Of a DNA stretch of 64,000 nt, positions 17,437-25,548 are shown piece after piece. Origin of the DNA: UBA1672 sp965263215 (GTDB lineage: Bacteria > Pseudomonadota > Alphaproteobacteria > Micavibrionales > Micavibrionaceae); the NCBI GenBank assembly GCA_965263215.1, contig OZ253663.1, positions 682,001 through 746,000 of the forward strand, read 5' to 3'. A program made the translations under genes and the position numbers. How positions within the stretch are numbered: position 1 is the stretch's first letter; each line of letters starts with the position of its first letter. The notes beneath the pieces are model-generated. The model ran no database searches. It was given only the letters and a program-made list of their open reading frames with translations, and was not told where the DNA came from.

Positions 17437-17831
17437 GATGCGCCTGCTTTCTTGAGACCAAAAAACACCCAACCATTCCAGCGTGACCCTGTGATGGTAT
17501 TGGCTATATGAGACAGGCTGGTATAGATATTGCCTTCATAATCAAATCCACCGCGTGTGACTATTACACAATGCTTTTGTCCCCTCCATGTGCGAACTAG
17601 CTGTGCCCCAGGTTTAAGATCGATCGCTTTGTCAAAGCTGGCCGGATTGCGTTTATAGGATCGCACTAATTCATCTAACCGAGCTTGCTGCTCCGGCGCC
17701 AAACCATCAGCTCGCTTAAACTTAATACTCTCAATCATCATTGTTCGCCCCATCGTCCCATGAGGCTGCCTTCCCCAAGTTTCAGCCCAACGTGATCGTA
17801 ATTCATTTAACGGCAGGTCTGTTAAATTCAT
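17433..17831 (-). CDS. DUF2924 domain protein
   Basis: A 132-residue protein matching DUF2924 by its LKPGAQLVRTWRG, GFDYEGNIYTSLSHIA and NGWVFFGL motifs. This family is almost always encoded directly upstream of a large serine recombinase in alphaproteobacteria, as here, and may assist recombination; its biochemistry is unknown. The ATG at 17831 has GTGAGGG six bases upstream, so I preferred it to the longer frame starting at 17861. Confidence 0.9.
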   Translation of the reverse strand: MNLTDLPLNELRSRWAETWGRQPHGTMGRTMMIESIKFKRADGLAPEQQARLDELVRSYKRNPASFDKAIDLKPGAQLVRTWRGQKHCVIVTRGGFDYEGNIYTSLSHIANTITGSRWNGWVFFGLKKAGAS

Positions 17832-17941
17832 ATGGCCCTCACAAGTTAATGTCAGAGCCATACACGCTTCCTTTCGCAGTGAAGTCCAGTCGAATCTTCT
17901 ATTGTTTGTAAGTAGCAGTCATTAAGTGTTACAAGTTGCTC

Positions 17942-18763
17942 ATGCATAATTTTCAAATTGGACAGTTATATAATCGCAGTCGTGATATTCATGATCGTTT
18001 TGGTGGAAGCCGACAATCAGGAATCTCCCCGTGTAAGAATTTCCCTTTTATTTTTATTTTTACCGGCTCATCAGGTGGTCAATACGGCTATCAAGACGAT
18101 TGGGATGATGAGGGACTATATCATTATACTGGCGAAGGTCAGATTGGCGACATGACCTTTACAAAGGGCAACAAAGCTATCCGTGACCATCAAGTTGATG
18201 GCAGGGACATTTTACTTTTTGAACAACTAGGCAAAGGTAGACCTTATCGTTTCTTGGGAGAATTTGCTTGCACATCTCATGAAATCAAAACCATTCCTGA
18301 CGGAGAAGGTACAAATCGCCAAGGCATTATTTTTCACCTTTTGAATATCGACGAAGAGTGGGATGAAGTTAAGCTTACTCACACTAATCAGAAAGCCGCA
18401 CTTGGTGATTTGCGTACACGAGCCTATCAAGCAGCGACCAGTGCTCCTCGTTTAATATCTCGTAAAGGAAAGCAAAACTTTTACGAACGGCACCATGATA
18501 TTAAAGCGTATGTTTTACAGCGGTCCAATGGCATTTGCGAATGCTGTGGCGCTCAAGCACCTTTTGTAAAAAAAGATGGTGCGCCGTATCTTGAGGCACA
18601 CCATATTCTAAAGCTTTCAGACAAGGGGCTAGACGATCCTCGTAAAGTGGCGGCCATTACACCCAATTGCCATCGTGAAATACACTACGGGGTAAATGGT
18701 AAAGAACTGGATCAGAGGCTTTTGAATTCGATCGCAAAGAAAGAAGATGAGCTAGAGCGATAA
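17942..18763 (+). CDS. SRA/YDG-HNH endonuclease (type IV restriction-like)
   Basis: A 273-residue protein. The N-terminal ~150 residues match the YDG/SRA-type fold used to read modified bases (IFTGSSGGQYGYQDDWDD, YTGEGQIGDM, GNKAIRDH). The C-terminal ~80 residues are an HNH nuclease with CECCG, the EAHHILKLSDKG core and TPNCHREIHYG. Such fusions cut DNA carrying modified cytosines or adenines. I start at ATG 17942, two codons after a nominal TTG. It is divergent from the recombinase/DUF2924 pair and sits beside an orphan DNA methyltransferase. Confidence 0.88.
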   Translation: MHNFQIGQLYNRSRDIHDRFGGSRQSGISPCKNFPFIFIFTGSSGGQYGYQDDWDDEGLYHYTGEGQIGDMTFTKGNKAIRDHQVDGRDILLFEQLGKGRPYRFLGEFACTSHEIKTIPDGEGTNRQGIIFHLLNIDEEWDEVKLTHTNQKAALGDLRTRAYQAATSAPRLISRKGKQNFYERHHDIKAYVLQRSNGICECCGAQAPFVKKDGAPYLEAHHILKLSDKGLDDPRKVAAITPNCHREIHYGVNGKELDQRLLNSIAKKEDELER

Positions 18764-18771
18764 AACCGCTC

Positions 18772-18784
18772 ATAGCTCAGTTGG
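18772..18784 (+). other. tRNA 5'-half fragment
   Basis: The 27-bp gap between the two convergent genes contains ATAGCTCAGTTGG, identical to the D-arm start of tRNA-Trp at 15553-15565, flanked by CCGCTC and CTAG, which also fit a tRNA 5' end. No anticodon or T-arm follows. It may be a scar of an earlier integration at a tRNA gene. Confidence 0.5.
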
Positions 18785-18790
18785 CTAGCT

Positions 18791-19417
18791 TCATGCCTTT
18801 TCCGTCTCTTCACCGGGATCATCACTCGGATAATCAAGCGGCCAGGGCACTACATGATCCGCATTTTTTTTGAGAAAATCATGGTGTTTTATGAACGCAT
18901 GCCAATCCGCATCATCATAAGGCTCTCCATCCTCTATCGGCCATCTCTCGATACCCTCTACACGGCGCATATTTTTTTTGAACATGTAATATGGATACAT
19001 CGCGTCAAGATGCTCAAGCGATCCAGGATTACGCTCAGCCCTGAGCTTACGTTCCAGCATCTCAAACCATGCCAACGTCCAATCGCGTAAAGCCTCATCA
19101 TTCTGTGATGCAGCAGCTTCCATCAGCTTCATTGCAAGTCTGGCAGCCGGAACATCGCCCTTAGCAGCCTTACTATAAAGCTGTGAGACCATTATATAGA
19201 GCTTAGGCACAGTTTTTGTGCGCCCAGCCTCTGTAATTTTGACCTCCTTATAGGCTTCGTTCATGATAAGGCTTCTAAATCCATCCATTGACAAGCGTTT
19301 CATACGATCATCATCTTTCGGGCGACCTTTAGGGTTACCTGATTGACCAGGTTTGAATTGATGCGCTTTGGGTGGACGGTTATTGCGGCGCCCATCCGTA
19401 CATTTTTTCTTACTCAT
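18791..19417 (-). CDS. DUF5681 domain protein
   Basis: A 208-residue protein with the DUF5681 signature near the N-terminus (QFKPGQSGNPKGRPK). A helical middle region containing YSKAAKGDVPAARLAMKLME follows, then an acidic C-terminus. DUF5681 proteins are frequent in alphaproteobacterial prophages and islands next to a ParB/methyltransferase gene, as here; a DNA-binding or packaging role has been supposed but is not established. I chose ATG 19417; it overlaps the methyltransferase 3' end by eight bases, so the pair is translationally coupled. Confidence 0.85.
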   Translation of the reverse strand: MSKKKCTDGRRNNRPPKAHQFKPGQSGNPKGRPKDDDRMKRLSMDGFRSLIMNEAYKEVKITEAGRTKTVPKLYIMVSQLYSKAAKGDVPAARLAMKLMEAAASQNDEALRDWTLAWFEMLERKLRAERNPGSLEHLDAMYPYYMFKKNMRRVEGIERWPIEDGEPYDDADWHAFIKHHDFLKKNADHVVPWPLDYPSDDPGEETEKA

Positions 19418-20753
19418 CGTTTTGCCCTTCTTGTTGAGTTTCATTGAATGTTTTGCCTGTATCAGCGTGCATGGCATTCAGCCCTGTTAGCTTTTGCCAG
19501 CGGCGGACGATGACATCACAGTATTTGGATTCGAGCTCGATACAACGCGCCTGACGCCCCGATTTCTCGCAGGCAATCAAGGTTGATCCCGACCCTGCAA
19601 ATGGATCCAGGACAATGTGATTGCGACGTGTACAGTCCTTGATGGCGTCTACAATCATGGCAACAGGTTTGACGGTAGGATGCATTGCAAGATCACTCTG
19701 ACCGCCGAAGCCGTTAACACCGCGATAATCCCATACATTGGTGCGATAACGTCCATGTTTACCAAGCTCAATTGTATTCAAATGCGGTTTAGAGCCGTTT
19801 TTAAACACAGCCACAAGCTCATGCTTGCTCCTATAGAAAGAGCCCATTCCACCATTGTCTTTGTTCCAGACACAAATGTTTTTAAGATCCGTGTAATGTG
19901 CACGACCAGCGCTGAGGAGCTCGAAGATATGCCTCCAATCCATGCAGATATAATGCATTGATCCGTCGCGACTGTGTTGGATGATGAGCGTGATGAAGGT
20001 GATCAGAAATTTGATGAACTCAGCTTCAGACATTTCACCACTCGCCATGGCAAATTCATCATGTTGGATCTTGCCGTTGCCGCAAACGTGGCCTTTAACG
20101 CTTACATTGTATGGTGGATCTGTAAAAACCATGTGCGCTGTTTCGCTTAGGAGTAGTACCTTATAGCTTTGCTCATTTAATGAGTCGGCGCAGATCAGAC
20201 GGTGTTCACCCATAATCCAAACATCACCGGATTGTGTGACAGTTGGGCTATTCTCATCAACGGTTGGAATGTTGTCAGCTGGATCATTTTCTATGATATT
20301 ATTACCATCAATAATAATATCCAGCTCTGCTGTTTCAAATCCGATGATTTCCAAATCAAAGTCCAAATCCATTGCTATGAGTTCGGTGATTTCGATCTGC
20401 AGCAAGCCATCATCATAACCGGTGTTGAGCGTGAGCTGATTGTCCGCAAGACGATAAGCTTTCTTTTCTGCTTCAGATAAATGGTCGATCAGAATAACCG
20501 GAAGTTTCTTGAGACCTAGAAGTTTCGCAGCTTCATAGCGCCCATGGCCTGCAATGATTTCAAGTGAGCTGTCTATTATGAGCGGGCTAATCACACCAAA
20601 TTGCTTCATGCTTCCAGCAATTTGTTCCACCTGCTTTGGGGGGTGCTTTTTAGCGTTGTTCGGATAGGGTTTGAGTTCATGAATATCAATGAGCTGATAT
20701 TCAAGTAGTTTTTCGGTCTTAAAGTCACCTACAGCTTTCTTTTGAATCGACAT
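19410..20753 (-). CDS. ParB-N domain / DNA methyltransferase fusion
   Basis: A 447-residue protein. Residues ~20-115 form a ParB/Srx-like N-terminal domain (GHGRYEAAKLLG, AYRLADNQL). The rest is an amino-methyltransferase with motif IV DPPY near residue 212 and motif I DPFAGSGST near 385. The order IV before I indicates a beta-class N6-adenine/N4-cytosine enzyme. ParB-methylase fusions are typical phage/island orphan methyltransferases. No cognate type II restriction enzyme is adjacent, although the SRA-HNH gene is two genes away. SD AAAGGAG precedes the start. Its leader contains an attenuator-like structure. Confidence 0.92.
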   Translation of the reverse strand: MSIQKKAVGDFKTEKLLEYQLIDIHELKPYPNNAKKHPPKQVEQIAGSMKQFGVISPLIIDSSLEIIAGHGRYEAAKLLGLKKLPVILIDHLSEAEKKAYRLADNQLTLNTGYDDGLLQIEITELIAMDLDFDLEIIGFETAELDIIIDGNNIIENDPADNIPTVDENSPTVTQSGDVWIMGEHRLICADSLNEQSYKVLLLSETAHMVFTDPPYNVSVKGHVCGNGKIQHDEFAMASGEMSEAEFIKFLITFITLIIQHSRDGSMHYICMDWRHIFELLSAGRAHYTDLKNICVWNKDNGGMGSFYRSKHELVAVFKNGSKPHLNTIELGKHGRYRTNVWDYRGVNGFGGQSDLAMHPTVKPVAMIVDAIKDCTRRNHIVLDPFAGSGSTLIACEKSGRQARCIELESKYCDVIVRRWQKLTGLNAMHADTGKTFNETQQEGQNDE

Positions 20754-20767
20754 TTCTTTTCTCCTTT

Positions 20768-20962
20768 ATGTCGGAGCTGAATGTCGATGAATCATTGAGA
20801 GTAAAAGTACCCATTAAAAAACCGACATTCAGCATCGTTAAAAAACGTTTACTAAAATGTCGGTGCTATCTGGTTCGGCCTTGGTTGTAGGCACTTAACG
20901 TTAGCTTTAAGAGAGCTACCACGTTTAGAGCTCTCGCCGGCTTGGTCCCGGACTGAACCGGC
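20768..20962 (-). promoter_or_regulatory. Attenuator/riboswitch-like leader of the methyltransferase operon
   Basis: On the minus strand a multi-hairpin domain (20962-20870) precedes an expression platform. Its stems are GCCGG/CCGGC at 20936-20940/20958-20962, GAGAGCT/AGCTCTC at 20911-20917/20929-20935, and a possible long-range GGTTC/GAACC at 20872-20876/20955-20959. In the platform AATGTCGGT can pair upstream to make a terminator, while the overlapping GCTGAATGTCG (20833-20823) can pair downstream with CGACATTCAGC (20786-20776). The two states exclude each other. Four ATGTCG motifs in 100 bp could instead be protein operators. Confidence 0.55.
20815..20864 (-). terminator. Intrinsic terminator inside the methyltransferase leader
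   Basis: ACCGACATT (20864-20856) pairs perfectly with AATGTCGGT (20829-20821) across a 26-nt loop and is followed by TTTTT. It lies about 60 bp before the methyltransferase start, where it would attenuate transcription. Confidence 0.65.
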
Positions 20963-21042
20963 ATTAGGTCTTAACCTCTTTCGAGAAATCTGTCCCAAGT
21001 GAACTTATAATTATACAACTTCGTCAAAATTGTCAAAGATCT

Positions 21043-21552
21043 TTAAACTTCTAGTAGATACCAAGCGTTTAAATAATGCTGCCATTTTTCTTTGTAGTTA
21101 CTAACCGCGGGACGGTTCTTATTTAGTTCAAATCTAATACAGCGTTCAAAATTAGGCTCACGCTTTAACCCACTTCTCATTGGTGTATCCAGCCAGTCTT
21201 CAGCCGTTTTACGCGCGACTTTTTCTGCTTCATTTACTGGCACGATATAGCACTCATAATTGGAAGAGCCGAATAGGCGCACGAAAATAATAAAATCAGC
21301 TTGAGGCCCATTTTTAGTATTAAATATAGCCTCACTGCCTGAATATCCTAGGCGGAGCATGCTTTTTGAATTTGGTCCAGACGTTTTGACTTGAAGCGCA
21401 ATGGTTTTATTGTCCTTTGCTGCCAAAATATCGACGTTTGGGGCGTTGCTAATGATAGCATTTAGATTGGCAGGTGCCCAGCCTTGCCAGAGCAGTTCTG
21501 TTGTAACTGTACTTTCGCCTATAGCGCCTATATTTTGTACCCTATGCTTCAT
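21043..21552 (-). CDS. PD-(D/E)XK nuclease-like protein
   Basis: A 169-residue protein whose N-terminal half looks like a restriction-endonuclease fold: GAIGESTVTTELL with a conserved-type Glu13, then NVDILAAKDNKTIALQVKTSG, giving D41-(12)-Q54-x-K56, the QxK variant of the active site. The remainder is a helical extension with many aromatics. Similar short proteins act as Holliday-junction-resolvase-like or restriction-associated nucleases; the target is unknown. It has a strong ribosome site (GGAGG) and lies directly behind a perfect terminator ending a structured RNA. Confidence 0.7.
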   Translation of the reverse strand: MKHRVQNIGAIGESTVTTELLWQGWAPANLNAIISNAPNVDILAAKDNKTIALQVKTSGPNSKSMLRLGYSGSEAIFNTKNGPQADFIIFVRLFGSSNYECYIVPVNEAEKVARKTAEDWLDTPMRSGLKREPNFERCIRFELNKNRPAVSNYKEKWQHYLNAWYLLEV

Positions 21553-21569
21553 CCTTGCCTCCTGATGAT

Positions 21570-21599
21570 AAAAAAGTCACCAAGATTGCTCTTGGTGAC
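21570..21599 (-). terminator. Perfect Rho-independent terminator
   Basis: On the minus strand GTCACCAAGA, GCAA loop, TCTTGGTGAC (21599-21576) form a 10-bp perfect stem with a GNRA tetraloop, followed by TTTTTT. The ribosome site and start of the PD-(D/E)XK gene come 10-20 nt later. Confidence 0.92.
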
Positions 21600-21769
21600 C
21601 GGGAGTTAGTAAGTTGCACGAGACAACCGCGACGATCTTTGGCCGCGAGGCTTGGACATACATCGCCGCCTCCCGGTCGTAGACCGAAAGGCGACATCTT
21701 GACGGCGATATCAGCCGCTCGTGCAGGGTTACTAAGCCCCGGAGAATGCAAAACTACATTCACAACAGG
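21576..21769 (-). ncRNA. Candidate structured non-coding RNA
   Basis: About 170-190 nt on the minus strand are closed by two perfect nested helices: TTACTAA/TTAGTAA (21735-21729 with 21612-21606) and TGCACGAG/CTCGTGCA (21725-21718 with 21622-21615). Inside are further stems, for example AGGCG/CGCCT (21689-21693 with 21667-21671) and a GGTC/GACC tip. The RNA ends in a perfect terminator. A weak promoter (TTGATA, 17 nt, TAACGT at 21798-21770) precedes it. I do not recognise it as tmRNA, RNase P RNA, SRP RNA, 6S or a riboswitch class I know. It could be a free RNA or a leader of the downstream nuclease gene. Confidence 0.6.
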
Positions 21770-21836
21770 ACGTTAGCTCGTTATGAGGCGGGTATCAACT
21801 GGAATAATAGAAAACACTACTCATATATAATGGGAG

Positions 21837-21974
21837 GGAAGAGGTCGTAACTCACCTGTTTCAGATTTAGATGAGAATGAAGAATATAACCTTCTATTAC
21901 ACAAACACCATAAATATGGTAGTTGTAATAAAAGCGTACATGGTAAAATTCAGGATCTGAAAACAAGCGGTTAA
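21837..21974 (+). other. Possible degraded coding remnant
   Basis: A frame of about 46 codons without any start codon, ending with TAA at 21974, encodes a coding-like polar peptide with His/Lys clusters. It lies in the 446-bp spacer between the PD-(D/E)XK gene and the helicase. It may be the 3' end of a lost gene. Apart from this and the RNA candidate I see nothing in the spacer. Confidence 0.25.
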
Positions 21975-21998
21975 GTAAACTAGCTTAAGATAAGGTAC

Positions 21999-24938
21999 AT
22001 GGATCAGAAAACTTTCCAATCTCTGCTAAAATATTATCTCTCCTGCATGGATGCGGAAGAAGCCACACATTTAAAGCTCAGAAAAAATCAGGAAAATAAA
22101 ACCCATATTGTCTCGCACAATAATAAGGAAGAAAGTCTATTTTCAAAAGACTTACCTCAACAAGAGTTCTCTATCACGGACGAAAAGCAAAGAAACTTTA
22201 TTAAACGTAAGGCTCCAGGAACAGAAACGTTAATTGACCTTTATTATGGATTTCCAGTTTTTGTAGATGATAAAGACATGCTTTCTCCTCTCTTCTTTAC
22301 GGAAGTAAAGGCTAAATTTTCTGATGACGATACACTGGTAATTCTTCCACAAATCAAAAGTTTCTCTGTGAACCGTATGCATTTTATGAAGCGCTATGGC
22401 ATAGAGGAAACACAACGTATTTGTGAAGAATTGGAAGGTGAGTTTGGCAGTTTCGATGCACGTATGAAGACTGCAGAACAGTATATTCCATCACTTTCTG
22501 GAAAAGCAGAAAAGTGGCAAATGAAGCCTATTCTTTTTCGTACTAATCTCAATAGTTCGAGCTCAGGGTTACGTTATGATCTTACGCAGTTACTCAAAGA
22601 TGAGAAGGCTCACACTAAGGACACAGCTTTAAAGTATTTCACTAATCCTGAGGAAAACACCAAACAAGAAAATACCCCTCAAACAATTCAGCCATCTATT
22701 TTGGAAATTGGATTACTTAATGCTCAACAAGAGGAAGCTGTAGAAAAGGGATTGATAGAACCGTTTTCAGTAGTTACTGGTCCCCCGGGAACAGGCAAGA
22801 CACAAGTGGTTACGGCTTTATTGGCTAGCGCTGTATATAACAATGAAACAGTTCTTTTTGCGAGTAATAATAATATGCCTGTTGATGGGGTATATGAGCG
22901 TTTAGGTCAGAATACTGGAAGTTCAGGGAATTGGCTCATGCGGTTGGGCAATCGGAGTAAGAGGGAAGCTTGTAACAAAACCATATATTCTTTACTGGAA
23001 CGCGTAGAAACAAGTGTTCTTACTTCTCTTTCGTTAGATAAAGAAAAGGAAGAATTGGGAAATCTGGAAAGCAGTATTACCAAGGCACGTGCATCTTTGA
23101 AAAAGGCACGGCTTCTACAAGACGAGATTTCAAAGCTACATAGCAAAGAGAAAACTATAGAACAAAAACTTCCGGAGAATTGGGTCGGACAATTTGTCGA
23201 TACTGATCCAATAGCTTTAGATCAAGCTTGTTTAAAAAATTTAAAAAGACATAGCCATTTAGGGTTTTGGTTTTGGGTACGCCGTAAATTGTTCGGTTTA
23301 GAAAAATTTACAAGCAAACATAACGCTTTGCTCACTGAACTATGTGGAAATAATCAATATTTATCAGAGTATGAAAATTGGCTACTTTCTGATGAGCCTT
23401 GGGACGAATTTATCAGCAAGGCACATGAAACCCTTAAGTATCTTCAGCTACATGAAAGCTGGGTTTTGTGTATCGGAAAGCGTCGACGTTTAGAGTCAAA
23501 AATAGCTCATCATTCCTCAGTCTCTGATATTTTTGATTTGAAATTGCAAAAATCAAAAGTTTCTCAAACACTGTTTGAGAAAAATTGGCTGAAAAACATT
23601 CACAATACTATTAAAGATGCTACAGAAGCTTTTAACAACTATTTCAAAGATATTGATGACTATAGTGCAGGGCGCCATAAGCGACTTGAGAAATCTATAA
23701 GTACGCTTGAATGTTTTTTTCCTATTTGGATTACAACAAACCAGTCAACAAGTGCAATTATGCCTCCACAAGCTGCTTTATTTGATTTGGTAGTCATCGA
23801 CGAAGCAGGGCAGTGTAATATTCCCTCTATCATGCCACTTCTTTACCGAGCTAAACGCGCGGTTATAATTGGTGATCCACATCAATTTAAACATATTACA
23901 TCACTAAAGGATGATATTGAGCACGCAATATCTGAAGAGATAGGTTTGGAAGATATTGTCGATGAATGGTCTTTTAAGCGCAGGTCTGCCTTTGATCGTT
24001 CTTTTATTTCGGCGAATAGTGCTTCTTTCTTGAGGCAGCACTATCGTTGTCACCCAGACATCATAGAGTTCTCAAACCTCAATTTTTATGACGGACAACT
24101 AGTTGAGCAAGTCGGATTATCACAGTTTCAAAATAAATTACCAATCGAAGAAAATGGTCTCATATGGCATAACACGCCTGGGAAAACACTCAAAGCTAAA
24201 AAAGGGGCGTGGAATCCAACAGAAGTTGAAAAGACAGCCGATATATTTGATCGCTGGTCTCAAGAAGGATTGTTTGCTGATTCAAACATTTCTTATGGGA
24301 TAGTCACGCCCTTTCGAAAGCAGGTAGAAGAGATGCGCAAAGCGTTATCAAAATCCCCTTGGTTTAAGTCTGTTGAGGACCGTTTTACTATTGGTACAGC
24401 ACATAGTTTTCAAGGAAGTGAGTGTGACGTTTTGGTATACTCACCTGTCGTTTCAGAAGGTATGGAGGAGTATTTCGTAAAATTTGCAGCAGCTCAAAAA
24501 GATCTGATTAACGTTACGGTGACCCGCGCAAAAAATTTACTTTATATTGTTGGTGATCTCCATGCGTGCCAAGCAGCTTCACCTGATACGCCATTACATC
24601 AACTGGCAACGTACGCTGAACGCATCCGAAAACAACAACAGCATCCTATGAATTCAGCTGAAAAAGCAATGGCCGAGATACTGGAAGAGTTGGAATTGAG
24701 CTACATACCTCAATATATACTTGGGCAGTACCGATTAGACTTTATGCTTAATTCTCGTACAGGAGAGCGCTATGATATTGAAGTTGATGGTGACATTCAT
24801 CTTACGTCAGAAGCTGTTAAACATGATGAAAGGCGTGACGCTTATGTCGAAAGTAAAGGTATGAAAATTCTTAGGTTTTCTGCGCGTGACGTAATTAATA
24901 AGCGAGAGCTTATCAAAGAAAGGTTAATGCGTGTTTGA
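21999..24938 (+). CDS. SF1 (Dna2/Upf1-type) helicase with C-terminal DUF559-like nuclease
   Basis: A 979-residue protein. The central helicase has Walker A GPPGTGKT (~residue 262), a long helical insertion with Trp/Leu-rich coils (~350-570), Walker B VVIDEAGQCN, QF motif GDPHQFKH, motif IV HYRCHPDIIEFSN, motif V GTAHSFQGSECD and motif VI NVTVTRAK. The last ~100 residues resemble DUF559/Vsr-like nucleases (YRLDFMLN, YDIEVDGDIH, KGMKILRF). The N-terminal ~200 residues are unassigned. Helicase-nuclease fusions of this kind occur in defence islands. The start ATG has AAGATAAGG upstream. Transcribed away from the RNA/nuclease pair. Confidence 0.88.
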   Translation: MDQKTFQSLLKYYLSCMDAEEATHLKLRKNQENKTHIVSHNNKEESLFSKDLPQQEFSITDEKQRNFIKRKAPGTETLIDLYYGFPVFVDDKDMLSPLFFTEVKAKFSDDDTLVILPQIKSFSVNRMHFMKRYGIEETQRICEELEGEFGSFDARMKTAEQYIPSLSGKAEKWQMKPILFRTNLNSSSSGLRYDLTQLLKDEKAHTKDTALKYFTNPEENTKQENTPQTIQPSILEIGLLNAQQEEAVEKGLIEPFSVVTGPPGTGKTQVVTALLASAVYNNETVLFASNNNMPVDGVYERLGQNTGSSGNWLMRLGNRSKREACNKTIYSLLERVETSVLTSLSLDKEKEELGNLESSITKARASLKKARLLQDEISKLHSKEKTIEQKLPENWVGQFVDTDPIALDQACLKNLKRHSHLGFWFWVRRKLFGLEKFTSKHNALLTELCGNNQYLSEYENWLLSDEPWDEFISKAHETLKYLQLHESWVLCIGKRRRLESKIAHHSSVSDIFDLKLQKSKVSQTLFEKNWLKNIHNTIKDATEAFNNYFKDIDDYSAGRHKRLEKSISTLECFFPIWITTNQSTSAIMPPQAALFDLVVIDEAGQCNIPSIMPLLYRAKRAVIIGDPHQFKHITSLKDDIEHAISEEIGLEDIVDEWSFKRRSAFDRSFISANSASFLRQHYRCHPDIIEFSNLNFYDGQLVEQVGLSQFQNKLPIEENGLIWHNTPGKTLKAKKGAWNPTEVEKTADIFDRWSQEGLFADSNISYGIVTPFRKQVEEMRKALSKSPWFKSVEDRFTIGTAHSFQGSECDVLVYSPVVSEGMEEYFVKFAAAQKDLINVTVTRAKNLLYIVGDLHACQAASPDTPLHQLATYAERIRKQQQHPMNSAEKAMAEILEELELSYIPQYILGQYRLDFMLNSRTGERYDIEVDGDIHLTSEAVKHDERRDAYVESKGMKILRFSARDVINKRELIKERLMRV

Positions 24939-25118
24939 TTGTGGATCGGCGTCTATTTAACCATAATAATGTGTGATAATCTGTAGTATGCAAATTATAG
25001 TTTTTTAACTTTGGCTATATTTAAGAATACAAATTCACTTTGTGACTAAACGTTCAAACAGTTGTTTTCTAGGAGCAAGTACGGAAGCAGTGGCTTTATA
25101 CAATGAGAGTAGGGACGC

Positions 25119-25355
25119 TTTAATAAATTCTCATGTTTCGGCAAAAAGGAATTCTCTGAAGATTGGGAATATAAGATAAACATAGATGAAGAAAATACGC
25201 TGCACTTCACCTCAACCTCTGCTCCAAACTAGGTAGCTTATGCTCAGAGCGATTTAATAGAAAAAGTAAGTCTTTGAAGGGATGATCCGCAAGAATTAAA
25301 GAAAGGTCTCCATATTCCCCAAAACGCTCTGAGTGCTATGATACTTTTTTTGTAA
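25119..25355 (+). pseudogene. Decayed coding remnant
   Basis: The 577-bp gap between helicase and RTX region holds one frame that reads as protein-like across about 79 codons but contains an in-frame TAG (~25230) and TGA (~25275) before its final TAA. Readable pieces include FSEDWEYKINIDEENTLHF and LKKGLHIPQNALSAM. No start codon is evident and I do not recognise the parent family. The rest of the gap is AT-rich without other features that I can support. Confidence 0.4.
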
Positions 25356-25548
25356 AGTCGATTTTTGGGAGTTTTGAATTGAGTTATCGTTTTGGCTATT
25401 TTTCTATTTTCATAAGAAAAATATCATAATATTCATTAAGAAATTAAGGTTTGTTCTTTGAGATTAAATCAGGCTAATGTTGCCTGTCGGATAACACTTT
25501 ACTTAAACAAAAATATTGTCGAATACAATTGAAAGAACTTTTTCTGAA

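Noticed and set aside
21542..21776. Two overlapping 73-aa ORFs on both strands at this position
   Set aside because: They overlay the structured RNA helices, lack ribosome sites and have no protein-like composition.
20902..21778. AGCTAACGT shared by the two island leader regions as evidence of a common RNA family
   Set aside because: Nine bases shared between two ~250-nt regions is expected by chance fairly often, and the surrounding structures differ.
15547..25515. Direct repeat of the tRNA-Trp 3' end marking the far island boundary
   Set aside because: I could not find a second copy of the T-arm/acceptor sequence anywhere in the window.
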